A stretch of 64,000 nt of DNA from Methylomonas sp. UP202 (GCF_029910655.1 NZ_CP123897.1:3213547-3277546); one strand, 5' to 3'; positions 46,222 to 56,521 are shown, counted from the first letter of the stretch. Made by a program: numbers and translations. The notes: generated by a model from the sequence alone, not told the origin.

Positions 46222-46674
46222 CTATTCCGTCGAAACCGACTGGGCTTCGTTTTTCAGAGCGGCATCCAAGGTATGCCAAGCCAGCGTCGCGCATTTGACT
46301 CGGGCCGGGTATTCGCGCACGCCGGCCAGTACCGCCAACTTGCCGATCGCTTCCAGATTGACGTCTTCGGTCTTGCCGGTGGTCATTTCGTGGAATTGCT
46401 TGAACAAGGCTTCGGCCTCGTCTTCGGTCAAACCCTTGATGATTTCGGTCATCAGCGACACCGACGCGGTGGAGATCGCGCAACCGGAGCCTTGAAAACT
46501 GGCATCCTGAATCACATGGTCGTCAATCTTCAAGAACAAGGTCAACTTGTCGCCGCACAAAGGGTTAAAACCATCCACCCGCCGATTGGCCTCTTCCATG
46601 ATGCGGAAATTGCGCGGATTACGGTTGTGGTCGAATATGACCTCTTGGTATAGGTCGCGTAAGTCTTCAAACAT
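46222..46674 (-). CDS. sufU: SUF scaffold/zinc transfer protein SufU
   Basis: 150 residues of the IscU/SufU fold. Ligands are C40 and D42 (N-P-L-C-G-D), C65 (G-S-G-C-A-I) and C128 (V-K-C-A-T). The extra segment before the last Cys fits SufU rather than IscU. SufU accepts sulfur from SufS or exchanges zinc with it. Its ATG overlaps the sufS stop by one base, so translation is coupled. A longer frame upstream lies inside sufS and is rejected. Confidence 0.93.
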   Translation of the reverse strand: MFEDLRDLYQEVIFDHNRNPRNFRIMEEANRRVDGFNPLCGDKLTLFLKIDDHVIQDASFQGSGCAISTASVSLMTEIIKGLTEDEAEALFKQFHEMTTGKTEDVNLEAIGKLAVLAGVREYPARVKCATLAWHTLDAALKNEAQSVSTE

Positions 46675-47897
46675 TAGCCAAACACCTCTATTAAGGATTT
46701 GATGCCTTGCATCAATACGTCGATTTCTTGGCGGGTATTGTACATGGCGAACGAGGCGCGCGCCGTGGCCGGCACGCCGTAAAAGTCCATCACCGGCATC
46801 GCGCAATGATGACCCGCACGTATCGCAATGCCCAAACTGTCCAGCATGGTGCCGATGTCGTGAGGATGAATCCGATTCAGCGTGAACGATAAGATGCCGC
46901 CCTTGTGGGCCGCCTGACCGATGATGTTTAAACCCTTGATTTGTTGCGCCTGTTCGGTGGCATAAGCCAGCAGCTCGGCTTCGTAAGCCGCGATATTGGC
47001 AACGCCGACCGCCGCAACGTAATCAATGGCCGCCCCCAAACCAATGATTTCGGCGATGGCCGGCGTGCCGGCCTCGAACTTATGCGGCAAGCCGGCGTAA
47101 GTGGTTTTTTCGAAGGTGACGGTGCGTATCATATCCCCGCCGCCCTGGTACGGCGGCATCGCTTCCAGCAAGGCTTGCTTGCCGTACAGCACGCCGACGC
47201 CGGACGGGCCATAAAGCTTATGGCCGGAGAACACGTAAAAATCGCAGTCCAGCGCTTGCACATCCACCGCCATGTGCGGAATCGCCTGCGCGCCGTCGAG
47301 CAATACCGGAATGTTTCTGGCGTGGGCGGCGGCGATGATGTTTTCGACCGGATTGATCGTGCCCAGCGCATTGGACATTTGAGTAATCGCCACCAGCTTG
47401 GTCTTGGCGTTCAGCAACTTTTCGAATTCGTCGAACAGCAATTCGCCGGCTTGGTCCATCGGCGCGACTTTCAACACCGCGCCGATCTGCTCGTACAGCA
47501 TCTGCCAAGGCACGATATTGGCGTGATGCTCCATCGCGCTGATGACGATCTCGTCGCCGGCGTTCAATTGCGACTTGCCGTAACTTTGCGCGACCAAATT
47601 GATCGCTTCTGTCGCGCCGCGCACGAAGATAATCTCCTTGTCGCTTTTGGCGTTGATGAAGGCCCTGACTTTCTCCCGAGCACCTTCAAACTTATCCGTG
47701 GCTTTGACACTTAAGGTGTGCACGCCGCGATGGATGTTGGCGTATTCGCGACTATAGGTATGAACGATGGCATCGATCACCGCTTGCGGTTTTTGGCAAC
47801 TGGCGGCGTTGTCCAGATAAACCAAGGGCTTGTTGCGAATTTTCTCGCCGAGGATAGGAAAATCGGCGCGGACTTGTTCTACTGGAAATATGCTCAT
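46674..47897 (-). CDS. sufS: Cysteine desulfurase SufS
   Basis: 407 residues of fold-type I PLP enzymes. The PLP lysine is in F-S-G-H-K-L-Y-G-P, and the sulfur-carrying cysteine is in R-A-G-H-H-C-A-M-P. It takes sulfur from L-cysteine as persulfide and passes it on to SufU for cluster assembly. It normally follows sufD; here a convergent Uma2 gene lies between them, so sufS must have its own promoter or depend on read-through. Confidence 0.96.
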   Translation of the reverse strand: MSIFPVEQVRADFPILGEKIRNKPLVYLDNAASCQKPQAVIDAIVHTYSREYANIHRGVHTLSVKATDKFEGAREKVRAFINAKSDKEIIFVRGATEAINLVAQSYGKSQLNAGDEIVISAMEHHANIVPWQMLYEQIGAVLKVAPMDQAGELLFDEFEKLLNAKTKLVAITQMSNALGTINPVENIIAAAHARNIPVLLDGAQAIPHMAVDVQALDCDFYVFSGHKLYGPSGVGVLYGKQALLEAMPPYQGGGDMIRTVTFEKTTYAGLPHKFEAGTPAIAEIIGLGAAIDYVAAVGVANIAAYEAELLAYATEQAQQIKGLNIIGQAAHKGGILSFTLNRIHPHDIGTMLDSLGIAIRAGHHCAMPVMDFYGVPATARASFAMYNTRQEIDVLMQGIKSLIEVFG

Positions 47898-47978
47898 CGC
47901 TAACTGTTTGGTTTAATTGATTTCGTTATTACTACACACTAGAATCGAGCCGATCGATTCGCTAAATGGGATAAAACT

Positions 47979-48539
47979 ATGGTCGCCGTTTTTCCGCAAA
48001 AACACCTCACCGACATCGCCGAATGGCATCGCATGGGCGAAGCCGGCATTTTTCCGCCCGAAAGCCGACTGGAACTGATTGAAGGAGAAATTCTCACCAT
48101 GTCACCAATAGGGTTTAATCATGCCAGTCATGTCAGTCGCTTAACTCGCCATTTCATCCGATCACTGGATGACGGCGTATCGGTTCGCATACAAAGCCCC
48201 ATTCAATTGGGAGACTTGTCCGAACCGGAACCCGATCTGGTTCTGGTTAAACCCGATACCGACGACTACACCACCCGCCATCCCAACGCCGCCGACGTGC
48301 TCTTGCTGATAGAAGTCTCCGACAGCACACTGCGCTTCGACCGCACTCAAAAACTTCGCCTGTATGCCACCCACGGTATTACCGAATACTGGATCGTCAA
48401 CCTGATCGACCAGTGCCTGGAAGTGTATCGGCAACCGCAAGACGGCGACTATCTGAATCAATCCGTGCTGACAACCGCCGATAGCATCGACTTGGTGGCG
48501 TTACCGGCGCTTCGGGTATCGGTCGCGGCTATTTTATAA
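47979..48539 (+). CDS. Uma2-family PD-(D/E)XK protein
   Basis: 186 residues of the Uma2 (DUF820) family, which has a restriction-endonuclease-like fold. E-L-I-E-G-E-I-L supplies the first acidic residue, S-E-P-E-P-D-L-V-L-V the second, and L-L-I-E-V-S-D-S the E-x-K-like end (here E-V-S). It runs against the SUF genes and its 3' end overlaps sufD by six bases. The family is often repeated in methanotrophs and cyanobacteria and is thought to move. Function is unknown. Confidence 0.88.
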   Translation: MVAVFPQKHLTDIAEWHRMGEAGIFPPESRLELIEGEILTMSPIGFNHASHVSRLTRHFIRSLDDGVSVRIQSPIQLGDLSEPEPDLVLVKPDTDDYTTRHPNAADVLLLIEVSDSTLRFDRTQKLRLYATHGITEYWIVNLIDQCLEVYRQPQDGDYLNQSVLTTADSIDLVALPALRVSVAAIL

Positions 48540-49835
48540 ACTGATCGCCGGAAACCGCTGTAACAATTCTTTCAGCAACAAACCTCTCAACTCGGCATTT
48601 TCGACCTTATCGACCATCTCGTTGGCAAACGCAAAGGTCAAAATATTCCGCGCGGTTGCCTCATCGACACCACGCGATTGCAAATAGAACACCGACTTTT
48701 CCTCCAACTGGCCGACCGTCACGCCGTGCGAACACTTGACGTCGTCGTTGTAAATCTCCAACTGCGGTTTGGTATCCACCTCTGCATCCGCGGATAACAG
48801 CAGATTGCGATTATTCATCTCCGAATCGGTGTGTTGCGCGCCCTCGGCGACAATCACCCGGCCCTGAAACACGCCGCGCGCCCGGTTATCCAGCACGCCT
48901 TTGTAATATTCGCGGCTGATACCGTGCGGCTGCAAGTGGTTGATGCGGGTATGGTTGTCCAGATGCTGGCGGCCGCTGGCGACGAACAAGCCATTTAAAG
49001 TGCATTCCGAGGCTTTGTCCAAATCGCTGTGAATGTCGCTCCGCGCCAACAGGCTACCGAGCGCAAAGTTGTGGTGAACAAAGCGGCTGTCCGGCGCTTG
49101 TTTGACGTAAGTACCGCCAAAATGCCGGGCTTTTTCGGCTTCCAGTTGCACCTTGTACAGCGTCAAGCCGGCGTTGCGGCCTAGCAGACACTCGTTGACC
49201 GAGGCACTGAAATAACTGTCTACGCTGCCGACATAGGTTTCGATAAAAACGGCGTCCGCCTGGTCGTTAACGATGAACAGGTTGCGCGTCGCCGCCAGCG
49301 CATTGGCTTCGGTCACGACGTGCAGAATCTGCACCGGTTTGTCCAGCGTCTGCTTCGCCGCAACTTCAATCACGACGCCGTCGCCAAACCAGGCGTTATT
49401 GAACGCCACCAAGCTGTGCTCGGCGGTCGCCACCGCCTGACCCAATCTCCCTTCCAGGACCGCCGGGGTTTCGGTCAACAAGCGCGCGAGGCTGGACACG
49501 GTCACCGCGCCGGCATCGGCGTCGATGCGCGACAGATCCGCCGCGAAGCGACCGTTAACCAAGACCACGCTAATGGCATCATCCAGCCGATATTGATTCA
49601 ACCATACGACGTCGATCGCTTGGCCAGTCGTCGGCGCGAACACGGTTTTACTCAGCGCCGACAGGTCGGTATAGCGCCATTCTTCCTCGCGATGACCGGG
49701 AAAACCGCGTTCGCCGAACGCTTGCAAAGCCTCGCCGCGAAGCGTTTGCAACCACGGCAGATCCCGACCGGGCAAACTATCGGCCAAGGCCGGATAGGCC
49801 GTCAAATAAGGATCGTGGCTTGTTTTGCTCATCAT
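48534..49835 (-). CDS. sufD: SUF scaffold subunit SufD
   Basis: 433 residues. It has the SufB/SufD beta-helix with C-terminal R-G-V-F-Q-G, S-Y-F-S-A-S-V and the final C-S-H-G-V-T-V-G-Q-L. Forms the SufBC2D scaffold complex for assembling Fe-S clusters. The start is the first of two ATGs overlapping the sufC TGA (ATGATGA), so it is translated together with sufC. Confidence 0.95.
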   Translation of the reverse strand: MMSKTSHDPYLTAYPALADSLPGRDLPWLQTLRGEALQAFGERGFPGHREEEWRYTDLSALSKTVFAPTTGQAIDVVWLNQYRLDDAISVVLVNGRFAADLSRIDADAGAVTVSSLARLLTETPAVLEGRLGQAVATAEHSLVAFNNAWFGDGVVIEVAAKQTLDKPVQILHVVTEANALAATRNLFIVNDQADAVFIETYVGSVDSYFSASVNECLLGRNAGLTLYKVQLEAEKARHFGGTYVKQAPDSRFVHHNFALGSLLARSDIHSDLDKASECTLNGLFVASGRQHLDNHTRINHLQPHGISREYYKGVLDNRARGVFQGRVIVAEGAQHTDSEMNNRNLLLSADAEVDTKPQLEIYNDDVKCSHGVTVGQLEEKSVFYLQSRGVDEATARNILTFAFANEMVDKVENAELRGLLLKELLQRFPAISL

Positions 49836-50581
49836 GCCGCCTGCCCTTCCAGCCAACTGTAGCCTTTTTCTTCCAATTCCAGCGCCAGCTCCGGCCCGCC
49901 GGATTTAACGATCTTGCCGTCCGCCAGCACATGCACCACGTCGGGTTTAACGTAATCGAGCAAGCGTTGGTAGTGAGTAATCATCAGGAAGGAGCGCTCG
50001 GCGTTACGCAAGGAATTGACGCCTTCGGAGACGATACGCAGCGCGTCGATGTCCAAACCGGAATCGGTTTCATCGAGGATGCACAAATTCGGCTCCAGGA
50101 TCGCCGCCTGCAGGATTTCGTTACGTTTCTTCTCGCCGCCTGAAAAGCCTTCGTTGACCGCGCGATACAAGAACTTCTCGTCCATCTGCAGCAATTTGAC
50201 CTTACCTTTCACCAAAGTCAGAAAGTCCATCGCATCGACCTCCGGCAAGCCGCGATGCCTGCGCATCGCGTTCAGCGCCGCTTTGAGCAGATAAATATTG
50301 CTGACGCCGGGAATCTCGACCGGATATTGGAAGGCCAGAAACACCCCTTCGCGGGCACGAATTTCCGGGGCCATGTCCAGTAAATCCTTGCCGTTATAGG
50401 TCACGCTGCCGGCGGTCACTTCATACCCCGGCTTGCCGGACAGCACGTGCGACAAGGTACTCTTGCCGGCGCCGTTAGGGCCCATGACAGCATGGACTTC
50501 GCCTGGGTTTATATCCAGGGTCAAGCCTTTTAAAATAGGTTTGTCGTTGATGGTTACGTGGAGATTTTTGATGCTGAGCAT
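49832..50581 (-). CDS. sufC: SUF ATPase SufC
   Basis: 249 residues of the ABC ATPase family: Walker A G-P-N-G-A-G-K-S, signature F-S-G-G-E-K-K-R, Walker B L-C-I-L-D-E-T-D-S-G. SufC powers conformational change of SufB/SufD during assembly. The ATG is favoured over a GTG four codons upstream because AGGTGA lies 8 nt before it. Confidence 0.96.
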   Translation of the reverse strand: MLSIKNLHVTINDKPILKGLTLDINPGEVHAVMGPNGAGKSTLSHVLSGKPGYEVTAGSVTYNGKDLLDMAPEIRAREGVFLAFQYPVEIPGVSNIYLLKAALNAMRRHRGLPEVDAMDFLTLVKGKVKLLQMDEKFLYRAVNEGFSGGEKKRNEILQAAILEPNLCILDETDSGLDIDALRIVSEGVNSLRNAERSFLMITHYQRLLDYVKPDVVHVLADGKIVKSGGPELALELEEKGYSWLEGQAA

Positions 50582-50648
50582 ACGTTTAGTCACCTAAGTT
50601 TTTAAAGTGTAGGCTGGGTAGAACGGAGTGAAACCCAGCATTAAATCT

Positions 50649-50745
50649 TTGTTTTTGTGTCGCTATCACAACGGTGTTTTAACGTCGGGTCTCGGCCCGA
50701 CAGCCGAGACACTTTTCTTTGCTTGTCCAAAGAAAAGTATCCAAA
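50649..50745. repeat. Left terminal inverted repeat between sufC and sufB
   Basis: Contains TGTCGCTATC, GTTTTAACGTCGGG, TCGGCCCGACAGCCGAGA and GTATCCAAAAGAAA. The reverse complement occurs at the other end of the spacer. Confidence 0.8.
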
Positions 50746-51249
50746 AGAAACGACACCCGGACGCCGCTTGTTTCCTGCGCTCCTCGCTTTTGAACGGGGT
50801 TCCCGAAAGGGGCTCCCTACCCATTCGACAACGCGCCGCATCCATGCATCCCCCCTGCGGGCTGTTCCGCTCAAAAGCTCCGGTGTTCTGCGCGGCATAC
50901 GGGACCAAAGCCATCAGCCTCCAAAGCTCGTATCACGTAGGATGTGCTGAACGCAGTGAAGCGCATCGATCGCGAACGATGCGCCTCCTAACGTCGGCAG
51001 CATCCTACAAATTCATCCACATCCAACATCAAAAGCTATCTAACCACTTTTTTACCTCGTTCCCACGCGCTGCGTGGGAACGCCGGGCTTGGCCGCGCTG
51101 CGGCACAGCCACACCGTAACACGGTGCATCTGGATTCCCACGCAGCGCATGGGAAACAGTCCCAAATAATCTAACCACTTTCAATCAGCGACGGGTTTAC
51201 TCCCGTTATTCCGCCCCGAGCATCGCAGGATTAAGGCGGAATTCCGGGT

Positions 51250-51347
51250 GGCCTTTTCTTTGGATACTTACTTTTGGCCAAACAAAAGAAAGTATCTCGG
51301 CTGTCGGGCCGAGCCCCGACTTCAAAACACCCCGTCGCGATAGCGAC
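51250..51347. repeat. Right terminal inverted repeat between sufC and sufB
   Basis: Carries TTTCTTTGGATAC, TCTCGGCTGTCGGGCCGA, CCCCGACTTCAAAACACC and GATAGCGACA, the reverse complement of the left copy with small gaps. Confidence 0.8.
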
Positions 51348-51409
51348 ACCTTAAAATCAAAAGCCCCTCACCCTAGCCCTCTCCTGAGGGAGAGGGAACG
51401 AAAAACCTT

Positions 51410-52858
51410 TTAACCAACAGCTCCTTCAAGGCTAATCCCTAACAAAGCCTGTGCCTCAACCGCAAACTCCATCGGCAATTCCTTGAACACTTCCTTACAA
51501 AACCCATTCACAATCATCGATACCGCATCTTCGGCGGACAAACCGCGCTGCTGACAGAAGAACAATTGATCTTCGCTGATTTTGGATGTCGTAGCTTCAT
51601 GCTCGACCTGCGCGGTCGGCTGCTTTACCTCCACGTAAGGAAAGGTATGCGCGCCGCATTTATCGCCAACCAGCAACGAGTCGCACTGGGTGTGATTGCG
51701 GGCGTTCTCGGCGGATTTGGCGACTTTCACCAAGCCGCGATAGGTATTTTGCGCCCGACCGGCGGAAATCCCTTTCGACACAATGGTACTTCTAGTGTTT
51801 TTGCCGATGTGGATCATCTTGGTGCCGGTATCGGCCTGTTGTAGGTTGTTGGTCAAGGCCACCGAATAAAACTCGCCGACCGAATCGTCGCCCAACAACA
51901 CGCAGCTCGGGTATTTCCAGGTGATCGCCGAGCCGGTTTCGACCTGGGTCCACGATACCTTAGCATTGCGGCCACGGCACTCGGCTCGCTTGGTCACGAA
52001 GTTGTAGATGCCACCTTTGCCGTCTTTATCGCCCGGATACCAGTTTTGCACGGTGGAATATTTGATTTGTGCATTGTCCAGCGCGACCAATTCGACAACC
52101 GCCGCGTGCAGCTGATTTTCGTCTCGCATCGGCGCGGTACAGCCTTCCAAATACGACACGTGCGAGCCTTCGTCGGCGATGATCAAGGTTCTTTCGAATT
52201 GGCCGGTGTTGGCGGCATTGATCCGGAAATAGGTCGATAACTCCATCGGACAACGCACGCCTTTGGGAATGTAAACGAAAGACCCGTCGGTGAATACCGC
52301 TGAATTCAACGCGGCGAAAAAGTTGTCGCCGACCGGCACCACGGTACCGAGGTATTGCTTAACCAAGTCCGGATGTTCTTGCAACGCTTCGGAAATCGGG
52401 CAGAAAATCACGCCGGCGTCTTTCAACTTGCCTTTAAACGTGGTGGCAACCGATACGCTGTCAAACACGGCATCGACTGCGATGCCGGCCAGACGTTCTT
52501 GTTCGTCGAGCGGTATGCCGAGCTTTTTATAGGTATCCAACAATTCCGGGTCAACTTCGTCCAGAGACTTCGGTCCGGCCTTTTTGGACTTCGGCGCCGA
52601 GTAATAGCTGATGGCTTGATAATCGATAGGATCGATCTTGATCTGAGCCCAATCCGGCGCCGGCATGGTTTGCCAGTGGCGAAAGGCTTTCAAACGGTAT
52701 TCCAGCATGAATTCCGGTTCGTTCTTCACCTTGGACAGCCTGCGGATCACGTCTTCGTCGAGACCGGGCGGAAAGGTGTCGACCTCCAATTCAGTGACGA
52801 AGCCTTGCTTGTATTCCTGACTGATCAGTTGTTCGATTTCTTGGGCGGTTGCGGACAT
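51410..52858 (-). CDS. sufB: SUF scaffold subunit SufB
   Basis: 482 residues, standard length. [25 protein letters not shown] and [13 protein letters not shown] are SufB landmarks; the conserved Cys of P-S-C-V-L-L is present. It is the main subunit on which Fe-S clusters form. The ATG is chosen over a GTG two codons upstream. It is the first structural gene after the regulator (16 nt). Confidence 0.96.
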   Translation of the reverse strand: MSATAQEIEQLISQEYKQGFVTELEVDTFPPGLDEDVIRRLSKVKNEPEFMLEYRLKAFRHWQTMPAPDWAQIKIDPIDYQAISYYSAPKSKKAGPKSLDEVDPELLDTYKKLGIPLDEQERLAGIAVDAVFDSVSVATTFKGKLKDAGVIFCPISEALQEHPDLVKQYLGTVVPVGDNFFAALNSAVFTDGSFVYIPKGVRCPMELSTYFRINAANTGQFERTLIIADEGSHVSYLEGCTAPMRDENQLHAAVVELVALDNAQIKYSTVQNWYPGDKDGKGGIYNFVTKRAECRGRNAKVSWTQVETGSAITWKYPSCVLLGDDSVGEFYSVALTNNLQQADTGTKMIHIGKNTRSTIVSKGISAGRAQNTYRGLVKVAKSAENARNHTQCDSLLVGDKCGAHTFPYVEVKQPTAQVEHEATTSKISEDQLFFCQQRGLSAEDAVSMIVNGFCKEVFKELPMEFAVEAQALLGISLEGAVG

Positions 52859-52874
52859 GGGCACTCTCGCTGAA

Positions 52875-53324
52875 TTAACGGAATAAACGACTCACGGGTA
52901 TCGTGACTTCTTCGGGCGGTTTGAACGGAACGATCATGTCGGCTAACGAAACCGACTCCAACGCTTGAGCGATCCGGTCGTTCAGCAGGTGCCACCTGCC
53001 TTGAATCCGACAACCGCTGGCTTGATCGCAACCTTTGTGAGAAACGGTACATTCGGTCAAGGCGATCGGCCCCTCCAAGGCACTGATGACGGTAGCCACC
53101 GAAATCCGTTCCGGCTCCCTGGCCAACGAATAGCCGCCTTTCGCACCTCGAACGGAAGCAAGTACGCCGGCCTTGGTTAATATCTTCAAGATTTTACTGA
53201 CCGTGGGCAGCGCAATCCCCGTGATCCTAGACAGCTCTAAGGCCACATGTACGCGGGATTGGTCCCGCGCGATCACGCTAAGTATCACGGTTGCGTAGTC
53301 GGTCAACTTACTAAGCTTCAACAT
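52875..53324 (-). CDS. SUF regulator of Rrf2 family
   Basis: 149 residues. A winged helix lies at the N-terminus (L-T-D-Y-A-T-V-I-L, then T-V-S-K-I-L-K-I-L). Three cysteines at about 92, 99 and 105 are placed as IscR/SUF-regulator cluster ligands. It should sense Fe-S status and repress the operon that it heads. A candidate operator lies upstream. Confidence 0.93.
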   Translation of the reverse strand: MLKLSKLTDYATVILSVIARDQSRVHVALELSRITGIALPTVSKILKILTKAGVLASVRGAKGGYSLAREPERISVATVISALEGPIALTECTVSHKGCDQASGCRIQGRWHLLNDRIAQALESVSLADMIVPFKPPEEVTIPVSRLFR

Positions 53325-53337
53325 TCAAACCTCACAA

Positions 53338-53357
53338 TTGAGACCATTTTAGTCCAA
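53338..53357 (-). promoter_or_regulatory. Candidate SUF-regulator operator and promoter
   Basis: On the minus strand TTGGACTAAAATGGTCTCAA is an imperfect palindrome (TTGGAC against GTCTCAA) that includes a -10-like TAAAAT, with TTTACT 17 bases upstream as -35. A dyad over the -10 is what an autorepressing Rrf2 protein would bind. Not tested. Confidence 0.45.
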
Positions 53358-53812
53358 TTTATTTACCTAGTAAAGTACTTGGTTATTCACTTACCCCCGC
53401 TCCCCTCAACTTCGGCTAAAATGTGGCAGCGATCCGCGATCCAAGGAGAACCTGTTGGACTAGATAAGAGGAAAGCCCGATCTCATGCACTTGACTGGCT
53501 CATCAAGCCGATAACCAAACAATGTGAGCGACCTCTCCACCCACCGGCGCGCGACCAAGCAGAATGATTCGGGAAAAGCCGAGAAATGATTTTATAGACC
53601 GACTTAAAGACGTTAGGCTTATATCGCAAGCCGCTAGAATGGAAAATCAAAAAAGACCCGACGATTTTTTCTCCAACATTAAGTTTAATTTAAACCTCGG
53701 GAATACCCACCAAACTGTTACTACGATCTATCGAATAGATTGATAGCATACGAACCGTTAGTCGATTATCAGCAACTTCCACACCTGCAATCAATAAAAA
53801 GCACACCCCAAA
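53358..53812. other. Intergenic between SUF and polysaccharide loci
   Basis: About 450 bases, AT-rich toward the right. Short frames here (one of 106 codons spanning the sufR start) show no recognisable product. Probably holds the promoter of the polysaccharide flippase gene. Confidence 0.45.
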
Positions 53813-55291
53813 ATGACTCAACCAAAAGATCAAATCCGAAAAAACAGCATTTGGGTGGTAATTGGGAAATTTGCCGAACAAACCAGTCAGTTCTTATTCG
53901 GTATAATACTCGCTAGATTATTAACCCCGGAAGATTTTGGCCTGGTAGTTGCCATCCAAATCTTCACGGGACTGGCGGGATTCATATCAGGCGCTGGCAT
54001 GGGCGGCGCCCTAATCCAAGCAAAGCAAGTACATGCCGCCCATTTTCAAGTTGTATTTACAGTCCAATTGTTGATCTGCTGCGTCATCTATGCGTTATTC
54101 TACTATTCTGCTCCGTACTTGGCCGATTACATGCGGAATCCTATCTATACGGATCTAATTCGCGTATCCGCCTTGAGCTTCCTAACCAGACCATTCCTTA
54201 ATGTACCTAGATCGAAATTAATTAGGGACATGAAGTTTAATATAATAACCACAAATGCAATAATAAGCGGACTAGCAACCGGTATTGCCAGCATAACTTT
54301 TGCTCATTACAATCACGGCGTATGGAGCCTAATATGGGGCGGGCTGGTCGGCGCTATAACCATAATCCCCCTTACAATTTATTTTGCAAGACTCCCGTTG
54401 CGCATTAAATACGATTACCAAATAGCCAAAAATCTCGGCATAATGGGGGCGAAGTTTACCGCAAACGATATTTTAGTTTATCTACGCAATCAAGCTCCAA
54501 ATTTTATAATTGGAAAAACATTGGGCCCATATAGCGTCGGACTTTTTAACAAAGGCGAAAGCCTAAGCGCCTACCCATTTTCATTTATTGCCGCATCAGC
54601 ATACGATACAGTTTTCAGAGCATTATCCTCCTATCAAGACAACCTGGATAAAAGTAAATATATCTTCCTAAGGACCATAACTTTAGTCACAACTTACACC
54701 TTCCCATTTTATGTAGGCCTACTCTGGACATCGGAAGAATTTATAATAACCATTTTCGGCGAAAAATGGTTGCCGGCCGCCGCTCCACTCCAAATAATTT
54801 CAATATCCAGAATGTTCGCATGCATAGGAAACCCATCTGGAGCCGTTCTTGCAGCCCAAAATACACTCGGCGCTGAAATAATACTTCAATTTGTCAGTCT
54901 GCTTACAATCAGCGCAGGCTGTTGGTACGGAACAAAACAAGGCGATTTAACCATAATATCTTTAGCATTGTTACCTGGCATTGTTTTTATACACCTTACC
55001 GCTACATTAGTAGCTATGAATAAAATTCGAGTTTCATTACACAACCTACTGACAGCATTGAAACCCGCAATAATTTTAAATAGCTTATTATTTGTCGAAC
55101 TCGCCGTAACTGCATGGGCCCTGGATCGATACCAACCCAATTTGGAGATAAAATTACGGCTATTTTGTTTAGTAACATCCGGTAGCGCCTTTTACACTTT
55201 TTTGTTCCTAGCGCTACCTATCCAGTCGCTAAAATCGGAAGCGGAGAAATGGAAAGGGCTTTTGCGAATTAAAAAATATAAAACAGCATAA
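53813..55291 (+). CDS. Polysaccharide flippase (Wzx-like)
   Basis: 492 residues with 12-14 membrane helices. F-G-L-V-V-A-I-Q-I-F-T-G-L-A-G-F and the early G-K-F-A-E-Q-T-S-Q fit the lipopolysaccharide-biosynthesis/PST flippase family (PF13440). It would move lipid-linked glycans across the inner membrane. Composition is clearly AT-richer than the SUF region, as for other genes in this island. It is the first gene of the polysaccharide locus. Confidence 0.9.
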   Translation: MTQPKDQIRKNSIWVVIGKFAEQTSQFLFGIILARLLTPEDFGLVVAIQIFTGLAGFISGAGMGGALIQAKQVHAAHFQVVFTVQLLICCVIYALFYYSAPYLADYMRNPIYTDLIRVSALSFLTRPFLNVPRSKLIRDMKFNIITTNAIISGLATGIASITFAHYNHGVWSLIWGGLVGAITIIPLTIYFARLPLRIKYDYQIAKNLGIMGAKFTANDILVYLRNQAPNFIIGKTLGPYSVGLFNKGESLSAYPFSFIAASAYDTVFRALSSYQDNLDKSKYIFLRTITLVTTYTFPFYVGLLWTSEEFIITIFGEKWLPAAAPLQIISISRMFACIGNPSGAVLAAQNTLGAEIILQFVSLLTISAGCWYGTKQGDLTIISLALLPGIVFIHLTATLVAMNKIRVSLHNLLTALKPAIILNSLLFVELAVTAWALDRYQPNLEIKLRLFCLVTSGSAFYTFLFLALPIQSLKSEAEKWKGLLRIKKYKTA

Positions 55292-55360
55292 GAACTAAAA
55301 TTTAATATCCACCATTATGATAAAAAACCATAAAATCAACTCAGCAGAAGTACCAGTCGA

Positions 55361-56308
55361 TTATTTTTGATCACCTCGATCAAAAAAAACAATTAAATTG
55401 CGATACAAACCATACGGCAGTAAAGCGGGCAACATGTACTTTAAATCGGCAATACAAAAATAACCGGAAAATAACAACTTCCTAAACAAAGTTTGCGCGG
55501 TTATCAAATCTCGATCCCAAAAATTTTTATATGCTTGCCGCAACAATCTCCCCTTAGTAACATCAGCCACTCGTTCTTTCCCAATCTTATTAACAACATC
55601 CGGATGAGCACGTAAAAACTTCTGCTGAACATGCCAGTGATTTAGTGCGATTTTTAACCGATTCTTAGTAATCTGATCACCGTCATGGTGAAAATAATAG
55701 GCCAATACTTTCTCAACCCGATGAATAAGCCCCGGTATTGCTATGCGCAGCCACAAATCATAATCCATACACGACGTCAAGGATTCATCAAACCCCCCAA
55801 CTTGGTCAATAACAGGCTTACGAATCAAAGCAGCGTGAATCGGCCAAGGACAAGCAGTCAAAATCTCAAGAATTTTTTCCTTGCGTTCAAAATCATCCGG
55901 AATATAAGGTCGACAAAACTTGTCCTGCAACCCTAGATTTTGCCAACCACAGTAAACCAGCACGACATCGGGATTCGACACCAACTCCGCTACCATCACA
56001 CTTAAGAACTCCGCATCCCAACCATCATCAGCATCCAAAAAAGCCACAAATTCACCGCGCGCCAACTTTAATCCCACATTCCTCGCGGCACCAGCCCCTT
56101 GGTTAGCTTGCGTCACAACCGATATCGCTGGATAGTAGCCGGATAAACGGTTTAAAATTGCCAAACTTTCGTCGCGAGAACCATCGTCAACCACAATAAG
56201 CTCAAAACAAGAATAGGTTTGCTCGAATAAACGTGTAATTGTATTTTCAATATACTTTGCCGCATTGAAGCACGGCATAATTATTGATACAAGTGGATTA
56301 TCAGACAT
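55361..56308 (-). CDS. GT2 glycosyltransferase, reverse orientation
   Basis: 315 residues of glycosyltransferase family 2. N-terminal S-I-I-M-P-C-F-N-A-A-K-Y, then V-V-D-D-G-S-R-D-E-S, then the metal-binding F-L-D-A-D-D-G-W. Uses a nucleotide sugar to extend a glycan on the cytoplasmic face. It is the only minus-strand gene within the polysaccharide island, so it may have been inserted independently. Acceptor unknown. Confidence 0.92.
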   Translation of the reverse strand: MSDNPLVSIIMPCFNAAKYIENTITRLFEQTYSCFELIVVDDGSRDESLAILNRLSGYYPAISVVTQANQGAGAARNVGLKLARGEFVAFLDADDGWDAEFLSVMVAELVSNPDVVLVYCGWQNLGLQDKFCRPYIPDDFERKEKILEILTACPWPIHAALIRKPVIDQVGGFDESLTSCMDYDLWLRIAIPGLIHRVEKVLAYYFHHDGDQITKNRLKIALNHWHVQQKFLRAHPDVVNKIGKERVADVTKGRLLRQAYKNFWDRDLITAQTLFRKLLFSGYFCIADLKYMLPALLPYGLYRNLIVFFDRGDQK

Positions 56309-56521
56309 AACACCTCAAAATCATTAAAATCCTATACATCCAAAAATAAAATTTCATAAGAGCCAATATAAAAACATGAAGCATTCAATTAATTTTAGCA
56401 GACTTTTTAGAAGCATCGGCTCACGATAACTCAGCAGAGTTTCGGCATATTTCACAAGCATTCACATATTAATCACTAAAAATATGTTAAATATCGAAAA
56501 CCAATAAAAATATTAATCAAT

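Larger units (their letters stand above)
50594..51409. mobile_element. Inverted-repeat-bounded element splitting sufB and sufC
   Basis: About 800 bases without a credible gene, between genes that are normally adjacent. Roughly 95-bp imperfect inverted repeats lie near the ends. The interior holds a CGTAGGATGTGCTGAACGC-type repeat (near 50938) and a palindrome TTCCCACGCGCTGCGTGGGAA (near 51060) that recurs as TTCCCACGCAGCGCATGGGAA near 51133. No transposase is encoded. It resembles a MITE or a composite of dispersed repeats. Confidence 0.65.

Noticed and set aside
50641-51119. Several 80-160 codon frames between sufC and sufB
   Set aside because: They lie in dispersed repeats that commonly give spurious frames; no consistent product.
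53247-53567. 106-codon plus-strand frame
   Set aside because: Overlaps the SUF regulator start and its promoter; no recognisable product.
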